Shown here piece by piece: positions 8,719-15,271 of a DNA stretch of 64,000 nucleotides. How positions within the stretch are numbered: the stretch's first letter is position 1; each line of letters starts with the position of its first letter. The stretch is from positions 5,518,001 through 5,582,000 of the forward strand of contig NZ_CP109273.1 in the NCBI RefSeq assembly GCF_045209745.1. Reading direction: 5' to 3'. The position numbers and the translations under genes are program-made. The notes beneath the pieces are model-generated. The model did not search any database and was not told the origin of the DNA. It saw nothing but the letters and a program-made list of their open reading frames with translations. This DNA comes from Micromonospora sp045209745 (lineage in GTDB: Bacteria > Actinomycetota > Actinomycetes > Mycobacteriales > Micromonosporaceae).

Positions 8719-8928
8719 ATGAACTCGAAAAGGGCTGGGATGGAGATCGTTCCATTGGATGCCGCGACGACGGCTGGCGCGCAGGCGGTGGGCGGAAAGG
8801 CCATGGCTCTCGCCAGGTTGATGCAACGCGATGTCCGGGTGCCGCCGGGCTTTTGTGTCACCGTGGAGGGGATGGAGCGCATCGAGTCCGGCCCAGCTTG
8901 GGCCGAGCCCGTCATGGAGGACGACTAG
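8719..8928 (+). pseudogene. truncated PEP-utilising enzyme (PPDK/rifampin phosphotransferase N-terminus)
   Basis: The 69-codon frame reads AVGGKAMALARLMQ then VRVPPGFCVTVEGMERI. This is the start of the pyruvate-phosphate-dikinase-type ATP-binding domain, comparable to VVGGKAAHLGGLSRIDG...VPAGFCVTT in the intact rph gene at 15272-17869. Family members are about 800-900 residues, so more than 90 percent is missing. The frame ends at a TAG soon after the conserved segment. It is a decayed copy or a deletion remnant and would have no enzymatic function. Confidence 0.7.
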
Positions 8929-9018
8929 GTCAACCGCTCACAGCGTCGCCCCCCCGCCCTGCCGGATGGCCGGTGCGGCGACGCGGTTCCATTGTGGAAC
9001 GCTACCCAGTCGCTGCCC

Positions 9019-10230
9019 TCAGGGCGAGAGCATCAAGCGCGTCCAGGTGGTCGCGTCCGTGGTGAGCAGAAGGTGATCCGGCTCGCCGGTGGTGCCGTCG
9101 TCCCGGCCGAAGAGCCAGGCGTACCCGGGCGCGACGCTGATCGAGCCGACGAGCGGCCCGTACTCCCGGGCTAGCGTGAAGGTCCGCCCGTCGTCCCGGC
9201 TGACCAGGAGTCGCGCGAGAGGCCTGGACTCCGTGCCTCCTCCCGCTGTGATCGCCAGCAGGGATCCGTCGGAGCCGGCCGTGAGGTCCCAGTGCGCCCG
9301 CACCGGCAGGTCGGCGCCGGTGTTCGTCCAGGTCTTCGCACCGTCCGTGGTTCTCAGCAGCCGCATAGAGCCGCCCGCGGTCAACGGCTCGGTCAGCAGG
9401 TACCCCTCCCGGTCGTCGAGCCCGACGAACGCCACCACAGACTCGTCGGCCCCCACCTCCCAGGTGGTCCAGGTCGCGCCTCGGTCGCCGCTGCGGGCGA
9501 CGGTCGCTCCCGAGGAGCTCGAATTCAATCGGTACGTCGCCCAGACAGTGCCGTCCGGGCTCGGGTAGAGGCTGAAGAGTGGATGCCCCGAAGGTGCTTT
9601 GCCGGCGAGCCGGTACACGGTGCCGGTCGACGGATCAACCGCCAGTGGCTCCTGCACCGCCCCGCAGAAAAACCCGCAGAAGACCGCCCGGGCCGTCGCC
9701 GGGAACGAGGGAACCGCCACGATCGCCTGGTCCCCGTCCCGCCAGGTACGGCCGTAGTCGGTGGAGAGGCGGCGCAGCCCAGCGTCGCTGACCAGGTAGG
9801 ACCGGTCACTGAGGATGGAAAACTCGAGATTCCCGAACGTCGAGGGAGGGCTGGCCTCGCATCTGGTGCCCCGGAACTGGGCCGCGTCCCAGTCCGACCA
9901 GCTCCGGCCACCGTCGTCGGTTAAGGCGAACCGCAGGACACAGCCGTCCCTTCGCACGTCGACGCCGGAGTCCGGGCCGGTCAGCGTGAAGTCGCCGGAG
10001 TGGTCGGGCCGGGGTGCCGGTCCGACCGGCAACACCGGGTTGGTCCGGTCCGATCCGGCCACGAGCGGTACGGCCGCCACGCCGGCCAGTGCGACCAGGG
10101 CGGTCGCCACCGCGGCGACCGACCGATGCCGGCGGGACCGGGCCGTGGACCGCAGCTCGTCGAGGGGCGGCTGCCGGACGGCCTCGCTGATCCTGTCAAC
10201 GTCGAATCCAAAGAACTCACGACCGGACAT
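9019..10230 (-). CDS. membrane-anchored Asp-box (BNR/sialidase-like) repeat protein
   Basis: The chosen ATG (10230) has GGGAGGACC upstream and overlaps the end of the sigma-factor gene by 14 bases, so the two are co-translated. The 403-residue protein has a cytoplasmic head (1-35), one membrane helix (about 38-58), then an extracellular part with repeated Asp boxes of the form SxDxGxxW: DDGGRSWSDW, TDYGRTWRDG, GDRGATWTTWE, TDGAKTWTN and DDGRTFT. These mark a beta-propeller of the sialidase/exo-glycosidase fold; catalytic residues were not identified. By position behind an ECF sigma factor it may act as a membrane sensor or anti-sigma-like partner, but no zinc-binding anti-sigma motif is seen. 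Confidence 0.85.
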   Translation of the reverse strand: MSGREFFGFDVDRISEAVRQPPLDELRSTARSRRHRSVAAVATALVALAGVAAVPLVAGSDRTNPVLPVGPAPRPDHSGDFTLTGPDSGVDVRRDGCVLRFALTDDGGRSWSDWDAAQFRGTRCEASPPSTFGNLEFSILSDRSYLVSDAGLRRLSTDYGRTWRDGDQAIVAVPSFPATARAVFCGFFCGAVQEPLAVDPSTGTVYRLAGKAPSGHPLFSLYPSPDGTVWATYRLNSSSSGATVARSGDRGATWTTWEVGADESVVAFVGLDDREGYLLTEPLTAGGSMRLLRTTDGAKTWTNTGADLPVRAHWDLTAGSDGSLLAITAGGGTESRPLARLLVSRDDGRTFTLAREYGPLVGSISVAPGYAWLFGRDDGTTGEPDHLLLTTDATTWTRLMLSP

Positions 10231-10744
10231 TGGTCCTCCCGCTATCCGTGACATCGGTGGGGTCGGAGTCGGAGAGCAGCACGGCCAAGGCCTGCCGGCC
10301 CCGGGAGAGCCGGGACTTCACGGTCCCGGCCGAGACGCCCAGCGTGGCGGCGACCTCGTCCACCGGCAGGTCGACGAGGTAATGCAGGGCAAGGGCTTGT
10401 CGCTGCCCCTCGGGCAGCCCGCGCAGCGCGGCGAGCAGGGCGAGGTGCTCCGGCGAGCGGTCGGCGACGGCCGGCGGCGGGCCGATTCGACGCAGCAGCC
10501 GATCGAGTACGCGTCGGCGCCGGTAGCGGCTGCGGGCCTCGTTCACCGCGACGCGGCGCAGCCACGCCTCCGGGTTCTCCAGCTCGGCCAAGCGCCTCGG
10601 TGCGACCAGCGCCTTGGTGAATGCCTCCTGGACCGCCTCCTGCGCCTCGTTCAGATCGCCGGTCACCGCGTACAGCTGGACCACCAGGCGTCGGAAACAG
10701 CCGGCGTAGAGCCGGGAGATCAGATCACCGTCGGACACCGTCAC
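10217..10744 (-). CDS. ECF RNA polymerase sigma factor
   Basis: The 175-residue protein carries sigma region 2 (FRRLVVQLYAVTGDLNEAQ, then EAFTKALVAPRRLAELENP and AWLRRVAVNEARSRYRRRR) and region 4 (LPEGQRQALALHYLVDLPVDE, then GVSAGTVKSRLSRGR). This is the compact two-domain architecture of extracytoplasmic-function sigma factors. It is the first gene of a minus-strand operon with the Asp-box membrane protein. ECF factors are usually held inactive by a co-encoded membrane protein; that role for its neighbour is inference. Confidence 0.92.
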   Translation of the reverse strand: MTVSDGDLISRLYAGCFRRLVVQLYAVTGDLNEAQEAVQEAFTKALVAPRRLAELENPEAWLRRVAVNEARSRYRRRRVLDRLLRRIGPPPAVADRSPEHLALLAALRGLPEGQRQALALHYLVDLPVDEVAATLGVSAGTVKSRLSRGRQALAVLLSDSDPTDVTDSGRTNVRS

Positions 10745-10820
10745 CCCTCTCTTCCCACCAATCCCACCAACGGGGAGGGAGGAAGGTTCCGGTGAGCGAC
10801 CCGATTATGTCGGTCGGCGG

Positions 10821-10979
10821 GATCCTTCGAAGAACTTGATGCTGAATCCGGTGTCGGTCGTCGGACCGGGCACGTTGGTGCCGGCCTTGGCGCGTACGGT
10901 GATCGCCGAAGTCGCCCGGGGCCACCCGGCCCCGGCCGGCGTGGCGCGACTGGCGACGCTGGTCGGCCTCACCCGTTGA
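10821..10979. repeat. duplicated gene tails: secreted-protein C-terminus (minus) and XRE C-terminus (plus)
   Basis: Bases 10821-10880, read on the minus strand, encode NVPGPTTDTGFSIKFFEG. This is almost the same as the C-terminus at 12409-12470. Bases 10885-10979 (plus) encode ARTVIAEVARGHPAPAGVAR and the stop, a near copy of the end of the XRE gene at 8515-8603. Neither fragment has a start. The stretch from 10745 to 11048 otherwise holds no gene. Confidence 0.8.
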
Positions 10980-11048
10980 CCGGCTGCTGGCTCGATGGGG
11001 GAGGGGCCGACCAGGTCAGTCGGGGCATACTCGGTATGCTCTGCGGCC

Positions 11049-11684
11049 ATGCGACCTGGTGACCGCACGGTGGCGCTCGTCTCCGTGGTGGGCGGACTCC
11101 TGCTCGGCCTTCTCGACTTCTGCTGGATCAAGTGGCTGCCGTTCCCCTTCGCCGAACTCGGCAACTCCACCGCGACCTGGGCGGTCGCTGCCTTCTTCTT
11201 CGGGTACTGGGTGCGGTCCGGGCGGCTGCGTTCGGCACTCGGTGCCGCCGTCCTGCTCGTCGTCGCGGTGCCCAGCTACTACCTCGCGGCGGCGCTCCTG
11301 CAGGGCGATGACCTCGCGGTGCTCTGGGCACCGTCGTCGCTGGTCTGGATGTTCTTCGGCGTGCTCGCCGGAGTGGTCTTCGGCACCGGTGGGACCTGGG
11401 CGCGCGGCGCGGGGTGGCGGCAGGTCGTCGGGATCGCGATGCCGGCCGCCGTGTTCTTCGAGGAGGCGGCCCGGTTCGCCGGTAAGGCGACCGACCCCGA
11501 CTACGGGGCCAGCGCGTGGTGGAACGTGGCCATCGACCTTGCGCTGGGCCTGCTGATCGTGGTGCTGACCGGTGGGTCGCCTCGTCGGCGGGCGCTTGCC
11601 GTCGCGGTGGCCGTGCCGCTGGCCGGCGCGATTCTGGTGAGCTTCGCGGTGGCCAGCGGGACCGTCTCGTCGGCCGGTTGGTAG
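11049..11684 (+). CDS. multi-pass membrane protein (DUF6518-like)
   Basis: Starting at ATG 11049 the product has 211 residues, mostly hydrophobic: about six membrane helices (for example ALVSVVGGLLLGLLDFCWI, AVAAFFFGYWV, and ALGLLIVVLTGG) joined by short loops. The motif FFEEAARF lies before the fifth helix. The pattern matches small actinobacterial membrane proteins grouped as DUF6518, from memory; no activity is known. An earlier in-frame start at 10995 is possible but lacks a natural N-terminus. Confidence 0.8.
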   Translation: MRPGDRTVALVSVVGGLLLGLLDFCWIKWLPFPFAELGNSTATWAVAAFFFGYWVRSGRLRSALGAAVLLVVAVPSYYLAAALLQGDDLAVLWAPSSLVWMFFGVLAGVVFGTGGTWARGAGWRQVVGIAMPAAVFFEEAARFAGKATDPDYGASAWWNVAIDLALGLLIVVLTGGSPRRRALAVAVAVPLAGAILVSFAVASGTVSSAGW

Positions 11685-11739
11685 TGCTGACGCGCAGCAC
11701 ACCGCCAACGTCCGACGAGCCTGTGGGGTGCGGGGGGCC

Positions 11740-12237
11740 TCAGTACGGCAGGTCGATGCCCTGGCGGCGGGCGAACTCGCGGTGGGCGGTGACGACCGTG
11801 TCGATGAAGTAGGCGGCCATCTCGTCGGCCCGCAGCACCTGGGTCGTTTCGACCTTGAAGTTCTCGTCGCAATAGTGTTCGGCGGAGCTGACGCGGGGCT
11901 GCGCCACGAGAGCGTCCCGGAGGAAATCCACGGGCTCGTCCCCAGCGTCGACGATGAACTTCACGCCGTCGCCGAAGCTCAACTCCCAGTGCAGCCCGTC
12001 GGCAGTACCGATCCAGAGTTGTCGGCAGAGCGCGGCGCTGCTCTGGGCGAAAGCCTCCCGCATCGAGCTGTCGTCCGAGCAGATCGCCGGCAGGACGCTC
12101 GGGGTGCGGCCGATGGCCGCGGCGACCGGGGGGAAGCCGGCGAGTCGGTCGACGCGGTAGAAGAAGTAGCCCGGGTCGCCGGTGGGATCCTCGGACTCGA
12201 TGCCCGGCACCGCGTACGCGGGTAGTTCAGATGTCAT
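11740..12237 (-). CDS. hypothetical protein, 165 residues
   Basis: This soluble acidic protein begins MTSELPAYAVPGIESEDPTG. It has a regular mixture of helix and strand and no membrane segment or signal. The composition and codon use (GC-rich third positions) support a real gene. I do not recognise a family. A GC-rich hairpin at 12265-12297 separates it from the damaged gene upstream on the same strand. Confidence 0.75.
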   Translation of the reverse strand: MTSELPAYAVPGIESEDPTGDPGYFFYRVDRLAGFPPVAAAIGRTPSVLPAICSDDSSMREAFAQSSAALCRQLWIGTADGLHWELSFGDGVKFIVDAGDEPVDFLRDALVAQPRVSSAEHYCDENFKVETTQVLRADEMAAYFIDTVVTAHREFARRQGIDLPY

Positions 12238-12264
12238 CGGTTCATGGTCCTTCGTGGTGAACGC

Positions 12265-12297
12265 GTCGGGGGCCGGGCTGGCGGCCCGGCCCCCGAC
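12265..12297 (-). terminator. strong GC hairpin, probable terminator
   Basis: Perfect 13-base arms GTCGGGGGCCGGG and CCCGGCCCCCGAC flank a 7-base loop. There is no T-run, as is common in actinomycetes. It lies downstream of the broken minus-strand gene at 12409-12939. Confidence 0.55.
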
Positions 12298-12328
12298 GAA
12301 ACCCGGCTAGCTCAGCGGGAAGTGGACC

Positions 12329-12376
12329 TGCGCGGCGTCGCGCGCGCCCTGGTGGACGTGGACAGCGTCTCGCCAC
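12329..12376 (+). pseudogene. fragment of an XRE-regulator gene
   Basis: The segment encodes DLRGVARALVDVDSVSP, a close copy of DLRGAARALVDADSVAP in the intact XRE gene at about 8440-8490. It stops exactly where the second fragment (10885-10979) would continue, so the two pieces look like one paralogue split apart by rearrangement. Confidence 0.65.
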
Positions 12377-12408
12377 ACTGGTCGGCGCCGGTCGTTAAGG
12401 CGTCCGGA

Positions 12409-12939
12409 TCATTCGAGGAACTTGATGCTGAACCCGGTGTCGGCCGTCGGGCCGGGCACGTTGGCGCGGTGGTAGGTGGTGTTGCCCCACCAGCAGAAAG
12501 TGCCGGTGTGCCAGTACCGGTTCGCCCAGGAGTACGGGGTGCCCTCGGGTGCGGCGTGGAACATCAGCGGGAACCTCGGCCCGGCGGGTGGGCTCGTGGC
12601 GATGTCGCCGTTGAGCCGCACGAAGCTGTGGTGGCCAGGCCCGTTCTGGGATCCCAGCCTGCCATCATGGAGCCGAACAGGCAGCCGTTCGACTTGACGC
12701 CCACGCGGGCGTGGGGATAAGCGGTGAACCAGCAGCGCCTGTCCGGGCATGTCGAGGCTTATCGCGGCGTACACATGAAACCAGTTGCGGACGGCGGTGT
12801 TCTCCACTTTCACGGCGGCGTCCATCAGTTCGTTTTGGCCCGGCCAGTCCGACTGCGCCGGTGCTGGCGTGCTTGACGCGAGCGGCGGTTGCGGTGCCGC
12901 CGACGCGGCGTCGCCCGCGGCGGGTAGAGCGAGCGTCAA
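12409..12939 (-). pseudogene. secreted protein gene, N-terminally truncated and probably frameshifted
   Basis: The minus-strand frame opens with a fragment of a signal peptide (LALPAAGDAASAAPQPPLA) but no normal signal start. The C-terminal half reads naturally (HHSFVRLNGDIATSP, TGTFCWWGNTTYHRA, ending FSIKFLE). In between, the residues in the open frame are Arg/Pro-rich and unnatural, whereas the adjacent frame reads FTAYPHARVGVKSNGCLFGS and MMAGWDPRTG. Two compensating frameshifts around 12720 and 12650 are therefore likely. Its last 60 bases are duplicated at 10821-10880. The family is not recognised. Confidence 0.55.
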
Positions 12940-13051
12940 GTCGGGCCTTCGCGGCGCATCACCGCCGCACCTGGCGACCCGGGACCTGGCGGTTCCGCAA
13001 CCACTACGCGGACAGCGCGGCCTTTGTCCGGTTTATGCGCGGTGGCGTGGT

Positions 13052-13143
13052 CGGCCTGATCATGATCGACTCGGTTTCCGTGATGTCGGGGTGTCAGGGC
13101 ATCCCGGATGCCCCAGTATCCGTGAAGGCGAGTGGATCATGCC
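13052..13143. repeat. palindromic intergenic element related to the GATC-flanked family
   Basis: The stretch runs from TGATCATGATCGACTCGG to GAGTGGATCATGC, with partly complementary outer arms and an inner small hairpin GGCATCCCGGATGCC. Its left end (TGATCGACTCG, then GGGGTGTCGGGG-like sequence) resembles the element at 53042-53115. Confidence 0.5.
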
Positions 13144-13187
13144 CGGGGCGGATGGTCTCGGCCTACTCGGTGCTCGATCGGCCGTGA

Positions 13188-13514
13188 CCACGCAGCGCCC
13201 CGAGCCGAGGTGCGCCTGGCGGCAACGGCGCCGCGATCGAGGGCGGGTTCGAGCTACCGCAACTGGCTCAGCTCAACGTCGAGGACCAGGTCTTCGTCAC
13301 GGCGTTCGTGCGGTGCCACGGTTCCATCAAGGAGATGGAGCGGATCTTCGGGGTGAGCTACCCGACGATCAAGTCACGACTGAACCGGATCACCCAGATG
13401 CTCGACTTCGTCGAGACCGATCCGGCGCCGTCGCGGGCCGACATCATCGATCGGCTGCGCCGCGGCGAGATCACCGCACAACAGGCGCTGACCGAGTTGG
13501 ACGGTGGCACATGA
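13188..13514 (+). pseudogene. DUF2089-family protein with damaged N-terminal zinc ribbon
   Basis: The frame from 13188 encodes a recognisable DUF2089 core: AAIEGGFELPQLAQLNVEDQ, then VRCHGSIKEMERIFGVSYPT, IKSRLNRITQMLDF and a C-terminal helical tail. DUF2089 proteins start with a Cys-x2-Cys zinc ribbon, which is missing here. The frame has no ATG, GTG or TTG before 13308 and begins after a TGA at 13185. A GTG at 13308 could yield a 68-residue protein without the ribbon. The helix-turn-helix-like part (PTIKSRLNRI) is intact. It overlaps the next gene by four bases (ATGA), so the cluster was an operon: DUF2089, small membrane protein, SHOCT-like protein. Confidence 0.6.
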
Positions 13515-13756
13515 TGCCGCAGTTGGTGACCGTCCGGGTCGCGCGCCCGACGGGTCGTGCCGTCCGGCTGTGGGTGCCGGTGCTCCCCGTGGTGCTCCTG
13601 ATCCTGGCCGCGCTGGGGGCGGTCGTCGCGTGCCTGGTGTACCGCATCGAGGTGATGCGGGCATTCGGCACCGGCTGGCGGCTTCTCTGCGCGATGCCGG
13701 GCACCCGGGTCGACGTCCGAGAGGGCCGTACGGGTGTGCTCGTCAGTATCCGGTAA
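13511..13756 (+). CDS. small single-pass membrane protein
   Basis: The 81-residue product starts at an ATG overlapping the DUF2089 stop. It has a short beta-like N-terminus (LVTVRVARPTGRAVRLW), one hydrophobic helix (about 20-45, VPVLPVVLLILAALGAVV) and a basic cytoplasmic tail. Small membrane proteins of this kind accompany DUF2089 and SHOCT/DUF4097-type genes in Gram-positive envelope-stress clusters; that link is by context only. Confidence 0.75.
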   Translation: MMPQLVTVRVARPTGRAVRLWVPVLPVVLLILAALGAVVACLVYRIEVMRAFGTGWRLLCAMPGTRVDVREGRTGVLVSIR

Positions 13757-13806
13757 GGAACAACAGGAGGTTGCTATGAAACGACCAACGCAAGGACATC
13801 CTCGAC

Positions 13807-14199
13807 ATGCTGGCCGAGGGGAGGATCACCGCAGACGAGGCCGAGCAGTTGATCGCCGCGCTGGAGCGGGACCAGCCGCCGGTGGCCGCGAGTGCCGACA
13901 TCCGGCCGAAGGCCAAGGCGAAGTACCTGCGCGTGCTGGTGGACACCACCGACAACGGCGAGCCGGGCCGGGTGAACGTCCGGGTGCCACTGCAACTGCT
14001 GCGAGCCGGCGTACGGCTGGCCGCGCTGATCCCCCCGCAAGCGCTGGCCCAGGCTAACGCGGAGCTCGCTCGATCGGGCGTTCCGCTCGATCTGTCCCAG
14101 CTCAAACCCGAGCAACTCGAGGCTCTGATCGCGCACCTCGACGAGGTGGCCATCGAGGTCGACCAGCCCGACAGCAAGGTACGTGTCTTCTGCGAGTAG
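13807..14199 (+). CDS. SHOCT-like/DUF4097-N-type protein, start region frameshifted
   Basis: The 130-residue frame from ATG 13807 reads MLAEGRITADEAEQLIAALE, the SHOCT-like helical hairpin found at the N-terminus of YvlB/LiaX-type proteins. A mixed region with PLQLLRAGVRLAALIPPQ follows. A canonical ribosome site (AGGAGG, 13765-13770) and ATG lie upstream at 13776, but that ATG is out of frame: removing one A from its AAA run would give MNDQRKDILDMLAEGR, an ideal N-terminus. Either the gene carries a one-base insertion or translation restarts at 13807. It ends the DUF2089 cluster. Confidence 0.7.
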   Translation: MLAEGRITADEAEQLIAALERDQPPVAASADIRPKAKAKYLRVLVDTTDNGEPGRVNVRVPLQLLRAGVRLAALIPPQALAQANAELARSGVPLDLSQLKPEQLEALIAHLDEVAIEVDQPDSKVRVFCE

Positions 14200-14371
14200 C
14201 CGCCCGGTGGCTTCTCCTGCCTCCAGGACTCCTCGGCGGCGGAGTGCCACTGTTCGGCCGGTTCCCTGGACGGAGGTCCGACGTTGCGGGCCTGCTGACC
14301 CACGAAGGGTCCAACCGTGAATCCGGCTCACCGTGGGGGCGGGTCGTACACAAGGGACAGTAGAGGTCGAG

Positions 14372-15061
14372 ATGCTGATCATCGCCGAGGAGCGGGCGAC
14401 GTACCCACCGGACGGTCGGATGCCCAACCTGGAGACCGACGAGCAGGCTTGCGACGAGATCCTGACGCGGATCACGCCGCTCCTGCCCACCGATCTCCGG
14501 GGCGAGACGGTCGGTAGGTTGTTGACCTGGTCTGCGAGCACCCTGCTGCTTGATAGCAATTTCGCGACCTGGGCCGAAGCCATCACCGCCGCGAAAAGGT
14601 ATGCGCAGGGCGAGATCGCGGGTGCCACCGACAGTCAACGGCATCGTGACGAGGCCATCGGCGGCGACGATCTGGCGAAGCTCGCCACGGCGGTGCTGAG
14701 CACGGGGCGGACCGACGACCCGCAGATCCAGCTGCGCGACAAGAGCCGCCAGTGGGCCAACTGCGGCATGGCCGCGTTCCAGATCCGTGAGCAGTTGCGC
14801 AGCAAGGCCGGCGACCCCGTCCGCGTGTCGACCCAGACCTATGGGGCTGGGAAGGGCGCGGCGCTCAAGCAGGCACTGCTCGTCCGGCCCGCCAGCGCGG
14901 AGATCGTCCTGCTGCTCGAATGCCAGTTCCCCCAGGTGCACAACTTCATGATCGAGGTGGAACCCGAACCCGCGTTTGAACGTCGCCGCCGCGCCCTGCT
15001 TATCGCTGTGGGCGGTGATCAGGGTCGCGTCCAGGTCGATGACCACCCACCCGGCCAGTAA
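14372..15061 (+). CDS. hypothetical protein whose C-terminus runs into an IS1380 remnant
   Basis: The chosen ATG (14372) gives 229 residues. Up to about residue 195 the protein is soluble and balanced (MLIIAEERATYPPDGRMPNL start; QIQLRDKSRQWANCGMAAFQ in the middle) and resembles no family I know. The final 35 residues (ERRRRALLIAVGGDQGRVQ onward) are antisense to an IS1380 transposase fragment on the minus strand. The native C-terminus has therefore probably been replaced, and the protein may be truncated or inactive. Confidence 0.65.
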   Translation: MLIIAEERATYPPDGRMPNLETDEQACDEILTRITPLLPTDLRGETVGRLLTWSASTLLLDSNFATWAEAITAAKRYAQGEIAGATDSQRHRDEAIGGDDLAKLATAVLSTGRTDDPQIQLRDKSRQWANCGMAAFQIREQLRSKAGDPVRVSTQTYGAGKGAALKQALLVRPASAEIVLLLECQFPQVHNFMIEVEPEPAFERRRRALLIAVGGDQGRVQVDDHPPGQ

Positions 15062-15160
15062 CGTGCCCGCCACACTCAGCCAGGGGAATCCATCCGGCCT
15101 GCGGGCCAGCAGATCCCAGACCCGGGCCCGGACCTTCGCCCTGGCTCAGACGCTGCCAGG
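14957..15160 (-). mobile_element. IS1380-family transposase fragment
   Basis: In one minus-strand frame this stretch reads RARVWDLLARRPDGFPWLS, AGTLLAGWVVIDLDATLITA and HSDKQGAAATFKRGFGF. That is the conserved block of IS1380 transposases around the first catalytic Asp (VIDxDATLxxxHSxKxxAAxTFKxGFGFHP). Both ends of the transposase, about 400 codons, are absent. The right junction lies near 15160 and the left near 14957, where the downstream sequence belongs to the hypothetical gene. Confidence 0.8.
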
Positions 15161-15271
15161 AACTCGACATGCTGTCGAAGACAGAAGCCGTCGCCTCCAT
15201 GCTGAATCGGCATGCACACGTTTGTGGGCGGGAACCCTTCCGATATCGCCTGGGCGCTAAAGTGACGTCGG

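Noticed and set aside
12299..12320. tRNA D-arm-like string CTAGCTCAGCGGG
   Set aside because: No matching acceptor stem, anticodon arm or T-arm follows; the surrounding DNA is a terminator and an XRE fragment.
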